Of a DNA stretch of 64,000 bases, positions 25,326 to 34,132 are shown one piece after another. The stretch spans positions 1 to 64,000 of the forward strand of contig NZ_JAHKRA010000014.1 of assembly GCF_019345525.1 (NCBI RefSeq), read 5' to 3'. The number at the start of each line of letters is the position of its first letter. Positions within the stretch are counted from its first letter, which is position 1. Source of the stretch: Flavobacterium sp. NKUCC04_CG (GTDB lineage Bacteria > Bacteroidota > Bacteroidia > Flavobacteriales > Flavobacteriaceae). A program made the position numbers and the translations under genes. The notes beneath the pieces are model-generated. The model made no database searches. It saw only the letters and a list, made by a program, of their open reading frames with translations, and was not told where the DNA came from.

Positions 25326-26912
25326 ATGATTAATCTACAAGATATCACTTATATACATTTCAATAGAGATGTATTGTTTTCGGACATCAGTTTTACAATC
25401 AATCAACACGATAAAATCAGTTTGGTTGGTAATAATGGAATTGGAAAATCAACCCTTTTACGAATTTTAGCTGGCGATTTACTTCCTGAAACAGGGCAGT
25501 TAATCTTAGGGGCGTTACCTTATTATGTACCCCAACATTTCGGACAATTTGATGGCGACACTGTGGCTAAGGCATTGTGTATAGCTGATAAAATTCAAGC
25601 TTTGGAAGCTATACTTCGAGGTGAAACCACTGAAGATAATTTTAACCGACTTGACGAGGATTGGACTATTGAAGAACGTACTAAAGAAGCACTTGACTTT
25701 TGGCTTTTGAATGGTATTGATCTCCATCAAAAGATGGAAACCTTAAGCGGTGGTCAGAAAACTCGCGTTTTTCTGGCTGGAATACGAATTCATCAACCTA
25801 AAATCGTGTTGCTAGATGAGCCCAGTAATCATTTGGATGCCCAAAGTAGAGCTTTGGTGTACAATTATATAGAAACGACACGCGACACGTTAATCGTAGT
25901 GAGTCATGATCGTATTTTGCTGAACAAAATCAATAAAGTGTTTGAATTGACTAAACGCGGTATGGTTGTTTATGGTGGTAATTATGATTTTTATGCTGTT
26001 CAAAAGCAACGGGAACTAGAGGCTGTAAGTCATGATGTTGCGAGTAAAGAGAAGGCTTTACGCAAAGTCAAAGCGGTAGAAAGAGCATCTATGGAACGTC
26101 AGCAAAAATTGGATGCTCGAGGAAAAAAGAAACAAGAAAAAGCGGGTATTTCTACAATTATGATGAAAACCCTTAAAAACAAGGCAGAGAAATCTACTTC
26201 CAAAATAAAGGGAGTTCATACTGATAAACGCGAGACCATTTCGCAAGAATTGAGGGTTTTGAGAGAGGAATTACCAGAATTAGCTGCTATGAAAATTGAT
26301 TTCAAGCATTCCGATTTGCATTATGGAAAAGTATTGATTCGGGCAACAGCGATTAATTTTGCCTACGCATCACAAGAACTGTGGAAACTGCCTTTAAGTT
26401 TTTTGGTTAACAGCGGAGAACGTTGGGCAATAAGGGGAGTCAATGCATCGGGAAAATCAACCTTAATCAAATTAATTTTGGGTACTTTGATTCCGACAAC
26501 CGGAGTCTTGACGAAATCACTTATCCATACGATTTATATCGATCAAGACTATTCCTTAATTCGTGCCGAACTGAGCGTGTATGAACAAGCACAGCTATTT
26601 AATACTGGACTATGGCCAGAGCATCAAGTGAACATGCGATTGAATCGCTTTTTGTTTGCTGCGGAAGATTGGGGTAAATCCTGTGCTGTTTTAAGCGGAG
26701 GTGAAAAAATGCGTTTACTGCTTTGTGCTATAACCCTAAGCGGGAAGTCGCCAGATTTAATCGTTTTGGATGAACCAACCAATAACTTGGATATTCAAAA
26801 TCTAGAAATTCTTACTCAAGCCATTGAGGATTACCGCGGTACTCTAATAGTGGTAAGTCACGATAGTTTTTTTCTGAATCAATTGCAGATTGAGCATTTT
26901 ATTGACTTGTAG
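25326..26912 (+). CDS. ABC-F subfamily ATPase (two tandem ATP-binding domains)
   Basis: 528 residues with two ABC domains and no membrane segment. Domain 1 has Walker A GNNGIGKST (about 35-43), signature LSGGQKTR and Walker B IVLLDEPSNHLD. Domain 2 has Walker A GVNASGKST (about 373-381), signature LSGGEKMRLL and IVLDEPTNNLD. They are joined by a basic, helical P-site tRNA-interaction linker (about 240-330, with KKQEKAGISTIMMKTLKNKAEKS). ABC-F proteins act on the ribosomal E site and include translation factors and antibiotic-protection proteins. Which class this is cannot be told; the single-gene setting and long leader leave resistance possible. Confidence 0.9.
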   Translation: MINLQDITYIHFNRDVLFSDISFTINQHDKISLVGNNGIGKSTLLRILAGDLLPETGQLILGALPYYVPQHFGQFDGDTVAKALCIADKIQALEAILRGETTEDNFNRLDEDWTIEERTKEALDFWLLNGIDLHQKMETLSGGQKTRVFLAGIRIHQPKIVLLDEPSNHLDAQSRALVYNYIETTRDTLIVVSHDRILLNKINKVFELTKRGMVVYGGNYDFYAVQKQRELEAVSHDVASKEKALRKVKAVERASMERQQKLDARGKKKQEKAGISTIMMKTLKNKAEKSTSKIKGVHTDKRETISQELRVLREELPELAAMKIDFKHSDLHYGKVLIRATAINFAYASQELWKLPLSFLVNSGERWAIRGVNASGKSTLIKLILGTLIPTTGVLTKSLIHTIYIDQDYSLIRAELSVYEQAQLFNTGLWPEHQVNMRLNRFLFAAEDWGKSCAVLSGGEKMRLLLCAITLSGKSPDLIVLDEPTNNLDIQNLEILTQAIEDYRGTLIVVSHDSFFLNQLQIEHFIDL

Positions 26913-26957
26913 ATTTTAATGGATACAGCTGATAAGCCCTTTAAAATGGTGTTTAAA

Positions 26958-26971
26958 ATGTTAATTAACAT
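26958..26971. repeat. 14-base perfect palindrome
   Basis: ATGTTAATTAACAT is self-complementary. It lies about 45 bases past the ABC-F stop, in AT-rich DNA upstream of the protease gene. A possible operator or weak hairpin; function unknown. Confidence 0.35.
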
Positions 26972-27188
26972 ATTTTGGTTATGAAAATATTAAATATTTT
27001 TTGATTTATTTAACTTATGTGTATATATTTATTATTATTAACTTAAAATCAATGATTAGTGAATGGAAGTTTTATTCCTGCCTTGTACTTTTAGTATAAT
27101 TTAGAAAAGTACTCTAGCTTTTTTATAAAGGACTTATTCCTTTATTATTATATTTTTTCTGTTCCTTTCATTGTATAAATACTATATC

Positions 27189-30100
27189 ATGAAAAAACTA
27201 TTATTTAACAAGAGTCGCATTGTAGGAGTTGTGGCTGACAACAAAGAAGCTACAGAGGCGCAGCGTGATGAAAATTATTTTAGAGACAGCAATGTTTTTA
27301 GAGGAAAAGTAGAAGGAAGTGATTCCAATTTTTCCCTTTTAAAAATTGAAATTAGGAGAAAGTGGCTACTCACTTTAATTGTAGTTGTATGTAATCTGTT
27401 TGTGGTTTCTGCACAATTGCATCAAACAACTGTTCCGGCGTCGGAAAAATTCAAGTTGGATCAGAAAATTTATGAAGGTTTAGAGGTGAAAAAATTTCCA
27501 GAACTAAATAGGGAAAGATTGAAATCTGAAGATGCTAAAGACTTAGAAATGAATGTGCCACCTCGCTTTGGTTATCGTCATCTAACGGACATGAATACAA
27601 AGAATTCAGGTAAATGGATGGAACTTCCAAACGGTGATAAACTTTGGTTGTTAAAAATTTCAATTCCCAATGCTCTATCAATTAACTTATTATATGACAA
27701 ATTCTGGCTACCAGAAAAAGGGATGTTATTTTTGTACAATGAGGATAAAACGACCAAGCTAGGTGCTTTTACTGCTGCTAATAATAAAGGAAAAGCAGAA
27801 GAAGTGCGTGGGTTTGCTACGGATTTGATTTATGGGAATACGGTTATCTTAGAGTATTATCAACCTAAAGAAGTTGTAGAGGAACCGGTTATTTCTATAC
27901 AATACGTAGTAGAGGGTTATCGCTATATTAAAAATTCACTCAGCAATTCAGGAGGTTGTCAAGTCAATGTGAATTGTCCGGAGGGGGCAGGTTGGCAACT
28001 GGAAAAGAATGCCGTTGCTTTAATTGTAGTTAACGGATATAGATATTGTACCGGGGCCTTGATGCGAAATACAGCAGACAATAATAGAGCTCTATTTTTA
28101 ACAGCCGATCATTGTTTGGGAGGTTGGGCTAATAATGTTAAGCACGACGCAATGAGTAATAAGTTTTTAGATCATTGGACGTTCTGGTGGCAATATGAAA
28201 GTCCTAATTGTAGTAATCCAGCAATTGAGCCAGTACGGAAGAGTACGTCGGGAGCAGTTGTTTTAGCCAATGCTGGAAGTACTGATTTTGCTTTGTTAGA
28301 ATTAAATGAAAATCCATCACAGTTAACGAATAGTAGCGTTGCTTATTTGGGATGGGAGCGTTTGAATCCAAAAAGCGGTGGTGTTGGTATACATCATCCC
28401 AGTGGTGATATAAAAAAAATTGCCACTTTTACTATGACGCCCAAATCAACAGCTTATTCAAATACTAATGTAAATCAGGCTGCAAATCATTGGATGGTTA
28501 ACTGGGTGAGCACGGCCACCAACCATGGTGTAACAGAAGGCGGGTCTTCGGGCTCTCCCTTGTTGAATAGTAATAAGAGAGTAATTGGACAATTACATGG
28601 CGGTTCTGCGAGTTGTACTCAAAAGGAAGCGCCGGATTGGTATGGTAAGTTTTCTTTGTCTTGGGACGGAAATAGACCAGAAAGAAGATTAAAAGACTGG
28701 TTGGATCCTTTACAGTATAATGTGATGTACTTAGATAGTAGTTCAGGACTTGGAGGCGATTTTCACATCCGAAATTCAGTGTTCGATAGTGGTGTGGAGC
28801 CCGATGCAAATACGCCTGCGAATGAATTGTATATAAGTCCGGATATTTGGGTGCGTAATTTTAATGATAATGGTTTGGTGCATCAAAATGCTACACATCA
28901 TCCGTATCAGTTAAATTATGTATATGTTCGTGTAAAAAATAGAGGAACAGTAGTTACAAGTGCAAACAGTTTAGTACAGTTACATTGGTCAAAAGCTAGT
29001 ACTGCTTCAACTTGGCCAAAATTTTGGAACGGAAGTTATTGGTTTAATGGTGTTCCTACGGGAGGAGTTATAGGTGTAAATGAAATTCCGATACTTCAGC
29101 CGGGAGAAGAAACCATTCTTAAATTTCCATGGAGGGTGCCGAATCCTAATAATTATGTGGTTATGGATTCGCAACAACCTGGGCATTTTTGCTTAATTGC
29201 GAGGGTGTTGTCTGAAGAGGATCCGATGACGTTTATGGAAACTTCTGATGTTGTTGAAAATGTTCAAAACAACAACAATATCGCGTGGAAAAATCTAAGT
29301 GTAGTCGATATTACTCCGGAGGGTTACAATGGTGCTTCAGTGTTGGTTGGTAATCCTTTTGATGGAAAAAGAGTTTATAGTTTAGATTTCCTTGTAGGTA
29401 GGGGCGAAGTTAACCAAACTCTTTTTAGAGAAGCTGAAATTACCGCTACATTAGACCCTGTATTGTATCGTGCATGGGAACGAGGAGGAAGAAGAGGTCA
29501 GCAGATAGAAAGGGTAGAAAGGGAAAATACAATTAGGATTGCTGGACCGGAAGCCAGACTCGATAATGTTGTTTTCTATCCAGACGAGTTTGGTGTGTTG
29601 AGTCTGACTTTTAACTTTTTAACCGGAACATATACAGATCAAAGGCAATATCACTATAATGTCGTTCAAATTGATGCGGATAATCATAAAGTGATTGGCG
29701 GAGAGGGTTTTGTAATTAATAAAACCTCTCGACAAATATTTAGGGCTAATGCTGGCGCAGTTAATAGCGTTAGAGCCGGTGAGGTAGTAAGTATAAGTGC
29801 TGCAGATATCGGTGAAGAAGCCGCTTACCGTTGGTATGATGATCAAGGGGAGTTAGTAAGTAGTTCTAAGGAGTTCTTGATGAATATAGAAAAACCGACG
29901 CGACTACAACTGGAAGTAACGGCATTGGCCGATGGTTTTAAAGATTATGACTTTATTAATATTGATTTGAAACCAAGTACTTTGGGGATAATTACTCCTA
30001 ATCCCGCTTCTACTTCGGTCGAAATAGAATACGATGTTCGCTCAGATAAAGCTGCTTATATAGAGCTTATTCCTATTTATGAGGCTAGTGGAAATGGAAA

Positions 30101-30230
30101 AAAGTTTTCGTTGGATACGCACAACAATAAAATTACTATAAATATTTCAGCTTTTACTAAAGGGGTTTATAGTGTGGTGCTTTATAGTGATGGGGAACGT
30201 ATAGATGTCAAGAAATTAATCATTCAATAA
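27189..30230 (+). CDS. T9SS-secreted lysyl-endopeptidase-like serine protease
   Basis: 1013 residues. A hydrophobic signal helix (LLTLIVVVCNLFVVSAQ) begins only near residue 58, after a charged extension that has no alternative in-frame start. A propeptide follows, then an S1-type trypsin fold with His in FLTADHC (near 305), Asp in GSTDFALLEL (near 364) and Ser in EGGSSGSPLL (near 453), as in lysyl endopeptidase (protease I). Immunoglobulin-like regions come next, and a type A T9SS sorting tail (ITPNPASTSVEIEYDV to VKKLIIQ, about 935-1013) closes the protein. The product is probably an extracellular protein-degrading enzyme. The lipoprotein gene downstream is 59 bases away and likely co-transcribed. 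Confidence 0.87.
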   Translation: MKKLLFNKSRIVGVVADNKEATEAQRDENYFRDSNVFRGKVEGSDSNFSLLKIEIRRKWLLTLIVVVCNLFVVSAQLHQTTVPASEKFKLDQKIYEGLEVKKFPELNRERLKSEDAKDLEMNVPPRFGYRHLTDMNTKNSGKWMELPNGDKLWLLKISIPNALSINLLYDKFWLPEKGMLFLYNEDKTTKLGAFTAANNKGKAEEVRGFATDLIYGNTVILEYYQPKEVVEEPVISIQYVVEGYRYIKNSLSNSGGCQVNVNCPEGAGWQLEKNAVALIVVNGYRYCTGALMRNTADNNRALFLTADHCLGGWANNVKHDAMSNKFLDHWTFWWQYESPNCSNPAIEPVRKSTSGAVVLANAGSTDFALLELNENPSQLTNSSVAYLGWERLNPKSGGVGIHHPSGDIKKIATFTMTPKSTAYSNTNVNQAANHWMVNWVSTATNHGVTEGGSSGSPLLNSNKRVIGQLHGGSASCTQKEAPDWYGKFSLSWDGNRPERRLKDWLDPLQYNVMYLDSSSGLGGDFHIRNSVFDSGVEPDANTPANELYISPDIWVRNFNDNGLVHQNATHHPYQLNYVYVRVKNRGTVVTSANSLVQLHWSKASTASTWPKFWNGSYWFNGVPTGGVIGVNEIPILQPGEETILKFPWRVPNPNNYVVMDSQQPGHFCLIARVLSEEDPMTFMETSDVVENVQNNNNIAWKNLSVVDITPEGYNGASVLVGNPFDGKRVYSLDFLVGRGEVNQTLFREAEITATLDPVLYRAWERGGRRGQQIERVERENTIRIAGPEARLDNVVFYPDEFGVLSLTFNFLTGTYTDQRQYHYNVVQIDADNHKVIGGEGFVINKTSRQIFRANAGAVNSVRAGEVVSISAADIGEEAAYRWYDDQGELVSSSKEFLMNIEKPTRLQLEVTALADGFKDYDFINIDLKPSTLGIITPNPASTSVEIEYDVRSDKAAYIELIPIYEASGNGKKFSLDTHNNKITINISAFTKGVYSVVLYSDGERIDVKKLIIQ

Positions 30231-30268
30231 GACATTCGATTAAAATTCAATAAGACACTCGGTTAAAA
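30223..30268 (+). repeat. Tandem imperfect 23-base duplication over the protease stop codon
   Basis: The segments 30223-30245 and 30246-30268 are adjacent and differ at two positions (TTCAATAAGACATTCGAT versus TTCAATAAGACACTCGGT). The first copy contains the protease stop codon (30228-30230), the second lies between the two genes. Confidence 0.8.
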
Positions 30269-30289
30269 AGTAGATTAAAAATAGACTAA

Positions 30290-31117
30290 ATGAAAAAACT
30301 ATTATATCTCGCGGGCTTTCTTCTAGGAATGGCAGCCTGTAACAAAGAGGACGTCGAACAAGATGCGTTTTCTTATAGAACCTTAGAGGTTTTTAGTAGT
30401 ACTGAAGTCAATAATACTAAAATAGGAGATGCTAAGGTGTTAAGTACCTGGCAGGAACTAGAATCCTTCGCAGGCAAAGAGGTTGCTGATTTCTATAAGA
30501 GGAACAGTGGTATTATTAACTTTGATGAACAACAGGTTATACTGTCTAAAATGATGTTTTATCGAGAACCTTTGGTAACTCAAACCTTAGTGTTAAATGG
30601 CCGTCAATTAAATTATTCACTAGAAATCGGTAAGGGGAAAAATAGTATTCCTGCTGGTGTTTTTTGGGTTGGAGTGGTCTATCAAAAATTGAAAAAGCTT
30701 GAATTAAAAGCTAAAATTGAAATTTTAGAACCTAGTATTACACCTTATGGATATTGGGTGTTGGAAAAAATCGCAGATTTAAATACTTTAGAAATGCGTT
30801 TGCCTAAAGATGGTAATGGTATGCCAACCGATCAGCCATATTATCGTTTGAAGCTAGAAGAATCAGGTAAATTAGAGGGGAAAAATTTGACCAATACATT
30901 AAATGGGAATTTTGAGTTATACCGCCCCTTACATCTGATAGATATAGATGAAAGCAGATTAGTGACGACTGAGGTCTTCGAGCCAATTTTAGGTGATGGA
31001 TATCTATATCATGAAAAACTTGCGGGAAGTTTGTTGTATACTGTAGAGGATGGAAAACTCTATTTGTTTTACGACAACGCTACCAAATGTTTTATTTTTA
31101 AAAGATTTGAAATTTGA
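30290..31117 (+). CDS. Lipoprotein of unknown function next to the protease
   Basis: 275 residues with a lipoprotein signal (MKKLLYLAGFLLGMAAC, Cys17). The next part (about 30-120) contains TWQELESFAGKEV and a beta-rich segment (LNYSLEIGKGKNSIPAGVFWVGVVYQKL). The C-terminal half ends in LYLFYDNATKCFIFKRFEI. I do not recognise the family. It follows the protease in the same direction, so it may serve that enzyme, for example as an inhibitor or surface partner, but this is only context. Confidence 0.7.
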   Translation: MKKLLYLAGFLLGMAACNKEDVEQDAFSYRTLEVFSSTEVNNTKIGDAKVLSTWQELESFAGKEVADFYKRNSGIINFDEQQVILSKMMFYREPLVTQTLVLNGRQLNYSLEIGKGKNSIPAGVFWVGVVYQKLKKLELKAKIEILEPSITPYGYWVLEKIADLNTLEMRLPKDGNGMPTDQPYYRLKLEESGKLEGKNLTNTLNGNFELYRPLHLIDIDESRLVTTEVFEPILGDGYLYHEKLAGSLLYTVEDGKLYLFYDNATKCFIFKRFEI

Positions 31118-31327
31118 GAAGATTTAAATTGGTCTCGTTATGGGGTAGATTATTTACTTGAAAAGTGAGGATAAAACTTTAAGTAACGAATTCCAATAGA
31201 CAGTACAGGAGGCCGCTATGCATAGCATAAAACTGTAGTGGAATAGGTGTTGGCTATGTTTGTTGCTAGTTGCTTTTATTCCTTAGAGGTAAAAAACCAA
31301 TAGTAACTGACGAGCGTAAATTTTGTA

Positions 31328-31362
31328 AAAAAGGAGTAAAGATTTTTTCTTTACTCCTTTTT
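31328..31362 (+). terminator. Terminator of the protease-lipoprotein unit
   Basis: AAAAAGGAGTAAAG (31328-31341) pairs perfectly with CTTTACTCCTTTTT (31349-31362). It is about 210 bases past the lipoprotein stop. Confidence 0.85.
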
Positions 31363-31384
31363 AAATAAAGCAAGAATTGGATTT

Positions 31385-31392
31385 TATATTTG
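31385..31392 (+). promoter_or_regulatory. -7 box of the alkylation-repair pair
   Basis: TATATTTG, 31 bases before the ATG of the Ada-like gene. Confidence 0.6.
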
Positions 31393-31423
31393 TAGAAGTA
31401 ATAGCATCTTTACTGCAACTAAA

Positions 31424-32287
31424 ATGGTGGTTATGAAAGAGCAAAAAAAGATTCAATACGACCGAATTGCAGAGGTGATTGAGCATATACAAAATAATTT
31501 TAAACAACAACCCTCTTTAGAACAATTGGCTGCAGTAGTTCATTTAAGTCCGTTTCATTTTCAGAGGCTGTTTACCGAATGGGCGGGAACCAGTCCTAAG
31601 AAATTTTTGCAATACATCAGTATCGGCTATGCAAAACAATTGCTTATGGAGAATCGTGATATAAGTCTTGCTGAGATGGCTTTTCAAACGGGATTATCAA
31701 GCAGTAGTAGATTGCATGATTTGTTTGTTAAGATTGAAGGGATGACGCCGGCCGAATTTAAAAATGGAGGCGAAAACCTGATGATTAATTATGATATAGT
31801 GGAAAGTCCTTTTGGAATGTTGATTTTAGCGTCAACTTCCAAGGGAATCTGTCACATGGCTTTTGAAGTCGATAAAAATCAAGCTATTGCCCAGTTGGTC
31901 AATCGGTTTCCCAATGCTGTATTGGAGCAAAAATCAGACGAGATACAGCAAACCGCATTAAAGTTTTTTCAGAGCGATTCTACGAAATTATGTGAGGTTA
32001 AATTGCATTTAAAAGGTACGGATTTTCAATTAAAAGTGTGGGAGAGTTTATTAAAAATCCCCATGGGCCAACTGACTACTTATGGTGATATAGCCAAGGA
32101 AATTGGAAAGCCTTCCGCTTTTAGAGCAGTTGGAACGGCGATTGGTAAAAACCCCATTGCTTTTTTAATTCCCTGTCATCGGGTAATCCAGGCTTCGGGA
32201 CAATTAGGTGGTTATATGTGGGGGATTAATCGTAAAACCGCTATTATCGGTTGGGAAGGGGCGAAGGCTGCTTCACAAGATGAATGA
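31424..32287 (+). CDS. Ada-like fusion: AraC helix-turn-helix plus O6-methylguanine-DNA methyltransferase
   Basis: 287 residues. The N-terminal part (about 10-115) is an AraC-type double helix-turn-helix (LEQLAAVVHLSPFHFQRLFTEWAG; EMAFQTGLSSSSRLHDLF). The C-terminal part (about 120-285) is an O6-alkylguanine methyltransferase with the acceptor Cys in FLIPCHRVIQASG (near 250) and GTAIGKNP. The first Ada domain, which repairs phosphotriesters and acts as methylation switch through its own Cys, is missing. The protein may thus repair DNA and regulate without the classical Ada switch. An alternative start is the Met at 31433. AlkB is encoded 88 bases downstream in the same direction. Confidence 0.9.
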   Translation: MVVMKEQKKIQYDRIAEVIEHIQNNFKQQPSLEQLAAVVHLSPFHFQRLFTEWAGTSPKKFLQYISIGYAKQLLMENRDISLAEMAFQTGLSSSSRLHDLFVKIEGMTPAEFKNGGENLMINYDIVESPFGMLILASTSKGICHMAFEVDKNQAIAQLVNRFPNAVLEQKSDEIQQTALKFFQSDSTKLCEVKLHLKGTDFQLKVWESLLKIPMGQLTTYGDIAKEIGKPSAFRAVGTAIGKNPIAFLIPCHRVIQASGQLGGYMWGINRKTAIIGWEGAKAASQDE

Positions 32288-32375
32288 ACTTGAAAAAAAT
32301 AAAGCGACAAAGTTGGTAGTTTGATGCTAAATCGCTAACTTATGGTAGAGACCTATAACGTTAAAAACCTGAAAA

Positions 32376-32984
32376 ATGGATCTTTTTGATAATCGACTTG
32401 ACGAAAATATCAACTTGCTGCCCGCTGATGGAGAGGTTTACTATTTTGGAACCTTGTTCGATAAACAGCAAGCGGATTTGTATTTGTATAAATTGTTAAA
32501 TGGCATCGAATGGCGCCATGATGAGGCTATTATCTTTGGTAAAAAAATTACTACCAAACGCAAAGTGGCCTGGTACGGTGATTTGCCTTTTGAATATACC
32601 TATTCGAATACGACTAAGCGAGCTTTACCGTGGAATAGCGATTTACTTGTATTAAAAGCTATTGTAGAAGAGAGAACAGGGGAAACTTATAATTCCTGTC
32701 TATTGAATTTGTATCACAACGGTAACGAGGGTATGGCGTGGCATAGTGATGGAGAAAAAGATCTCAAAAAGAATGGCGCTATAGCGTCCTTGAGTTTTGG
32801 CGCAGTTAGAAAATTCGCGTTTAAACATAAACGCAGTTTGGAAAAGGTGGAGCGTATCTTAGAGCATAGCAGTCTTTTGGTGATGAAGGGCACTACGCAA
32901 ACACATTGGTTACATCGTTTACCTCCAACAAAATTAATACATACAGCTCGGGTAAATCTTACGTTTAGAACTATTGAAGAGTGA
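32376..32984 (+). CDS. alkB: AlkB-type DNA dealkylating 2-oxoglutarate dioxygenase
   Basis: 202 residues with the Fe(II)/2-oxoglutarate dioxygenase motifs of the AlkB family: NLYHNGNEGMAWHSDGE (metal ligands His and Asp in WHSD), HWLHRLPPT (third metal His) and the 2-oxoglutarate-binding Arg in ARVNLTFR. It removes methyl groups from N1-adenine and N3-cytosine. The layout resembles AlkB homologues of the ABH2/3 type. Placed behind the Ada-like gene, it fits a small alkylation-response unit. Confidence 0.9.
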   Translation: MDLFDNRLDENINLLPADGEVYYFGTLFDKQQADLYLYKLLNGIEWRHDEAIIFGKKITTKRKVAWYGDLPFEYTYSNTTKRALPWNSDLLVLKAIVEERTGETYNSCLLNLYHNGNEGMAWHSDGEKDLKKNGAIASLSFGAVRKFAFKHKRSLEKVERILEHSSLLVMKGTTQTHWLHRLPPTKLIHTARVNLTFRTIEE

Positions 32985-33035
32985 GCAGTAATCAGGAGGA
33001 AGAAGTAATTAAATCTGTTGAGTTAAATTTACTGT

Positions 33036-33067
33036 AAAAAAAAACACCTAATCATGGATTAGGTGTT
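33036..33067 (-). terminator. Terminator of the cold-shock gene
   Basis: AACACCTAATC (33043-33053) pairs with GATTAGGTGTT (33057-33067); on the minus strand it is followed by a run of T (A run at 33036-33044 on plus). Confidence 0.85.
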
Positions 33068-33093
33068 AATTTACGTTGTATCTATATAGTATG

Positions 33094-33285
33094 TTAAGCT
33101 AAGACTACGTTTACTGCGTTAAGACCTCTACGACCTTCTTCTACGTCATAACGAACTGCATCGTTCTCACGAATATTATCCATTAGACCTGTAGCGTGAA
33201 CAAATATTTCGCTATCACCATTGTTTGGTGTAATAAATCCGAAACCTTTGTCTTCATTGAAAAATTTTACTGTACCTTCTTGCAT
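33094..33285 (-). CDS. Cold-shock domain protein
   Basis: 63 residues forming one cold-shock domain: MQEGTVKFFNEDKGFGFITPNNGDSEIFVHATGL, with RNP1 (KGFGFI) and RNP2 (IFVHA). It binds single-stranded RNA and DNA as an RNA chaperone. ATG 33285 is chosen because the in-frame Met at 33312 lies within the -7 element at 33310-33317. Monocistronic. Confidence 0.93.
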   Translation of the reverse strand: MQEGTVKFFNEDKGFGFITPNNGDSEIFVHATGLMDNIRENDAVRYDVEEGRRGLNAVNVVLA

Positions 33286-33654
33286 TACTTTTGTGTTATT
33301 TAATTCCTGCAAATATAGAATGAATATTTAATATCTACAAGTAAATGCTAAAAAAATTTTTAATAAAATTTTATATTTTTTTGCAATAATGGCTGTAAGG
33401 CTAGTAAAATAGGCGTTTTTTTATAAAAAAATAATTGTAAAAATCCTGTAATATTGGTATTGGAGAATACAGATCTGATAAAGGATATCGGGATTTGTTG
33501 TTATAAATGGAATGATTGCTAGTGATGATTTACATATAATAGCGCCAATAAAAGTAAAAATCCTGTTTAGGAAACAGCGAAAAAACTTCTATTATATAAA
33601 AAGTTTTTGTTAGATTAGCAGCTTTAACAAGTAATCACTATAAAAAATTTATAT
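33286..33654. other. AT-rich intergenic region between divergent genes
   Basis: It holds the cold-shock promoter at its left end. A small stem CTGTTT-AGG-AAACAG (near 33571-33585) is visible on the right. No coding frame or other clear element is seen. Confidence 0.4.
33310..33340 (-). promoter_or_regulatory. Promoter of the cold-shock gene
   Basis: On the minus strand, TTG (33340-33338), a 20-base spacer and TATATTTG (33317-33310). Confidence 0.8.
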
Positions 33655-34047
33655 ATGTGGGGCATCAGTAAGATAAAATTCAGTAATGTGTTCTATTTGT
33701 CTTTTTTGTTTTTTGGGTTATCTACCGCGAGTAATGCTCAGAGCTCAAAAAGCAATGAGAAAGCAATCATAAAAACAGCTATTTATTGTGAACATTGTAA
33801 AGAATGTGAAACATGTGGACAAACTTTTAAAAGTACCTTATATAAACTGAGTGGTGTTCGACAATTTGATATTAATCAAGAAGCCAATACCATTACGGTT
33901 TATTATAGTCCAAAGAAAGTAAGTCTGGACCAAATTAGACAAGCGATTTCTAAAATGGGTTATGATGCAGATGATGTTAAGGCAGATCCGGAAGTATATG
34001 CTAAATTGGATGACTGTTGTAAAGATAAGGCAACAGAAAAAGTGTAG
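33655..34047 (+). CDS. Exported HMA-like metal-binding protein with CxxCxxCxxC motif
   Basis: 130 residues with a signal peptide (hydrophobic part about 11-28, STASNAQ end) and a ferredoxin-like heavy-metal-associated fold (about 37-105: AIIKTAIYCEHCKECETCG ... VSLDQIRQAISKMGYDADDVK). The metal site is extended from one CxxC to four evenly spaced cysteines, Cys45, 48, 51 and 54. A Cys pair sits at the C-terminus (DDCCKDK, Cys121-122). It probably binds a soft metal such as Cu in the periplasm. No metal transporter gene is adjacent, so its partner is unknown. Confidence 0.82.
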   Translation: MWGISKIKFSNVFYLSFLFFGLSTASNAQSSKSNEKAIIKTAIYCEHCKECETCGQTFKSTLYKLSGVRQFDINQEANTITVYYSPKKVSLDQIRQAISKMGYDADDVKADPEVYAKLDDCCKDKATEKV

Positions 34048-34078
34048 TTGATAGAAATTTAATAACATATTTCTAAAA

Positions 34079-34119
34079 GAAAAATCCCCTAGTATTATAG
34101 TGATACAAGGGGATTTTTT
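34079..34119. terminator. Bidirectional terminator between the HMA protein and the hydrolase
   Basis: AAAAATCCCC (near 34080-34089) pairs with GGGGATTTTT (near 34109-34118) with an inner GTAT/ATAC pair, flanked by A and T runs. Confidence 0.8.
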
Positions 34120-34132
34120 ATTCGATGCATAC

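Larger units (their letters stand above)
31118..31423. other. Intergenic region ahead of the Ada-like gene
   Basis: No coding frame stands out between 31118 and 31327. The rest holds the terminator at 31328-31362 and the -7 box at 31385-31392. Confidence 0.4.

Noticed and set aside
33286..33312. Longer N-terminus for the cold-shock protein (Met at 33312)
   Set aside because: The codon lies in the -7 box TATATTTG of the same gene, and the cold-shock domain starts at the Met at 33285.
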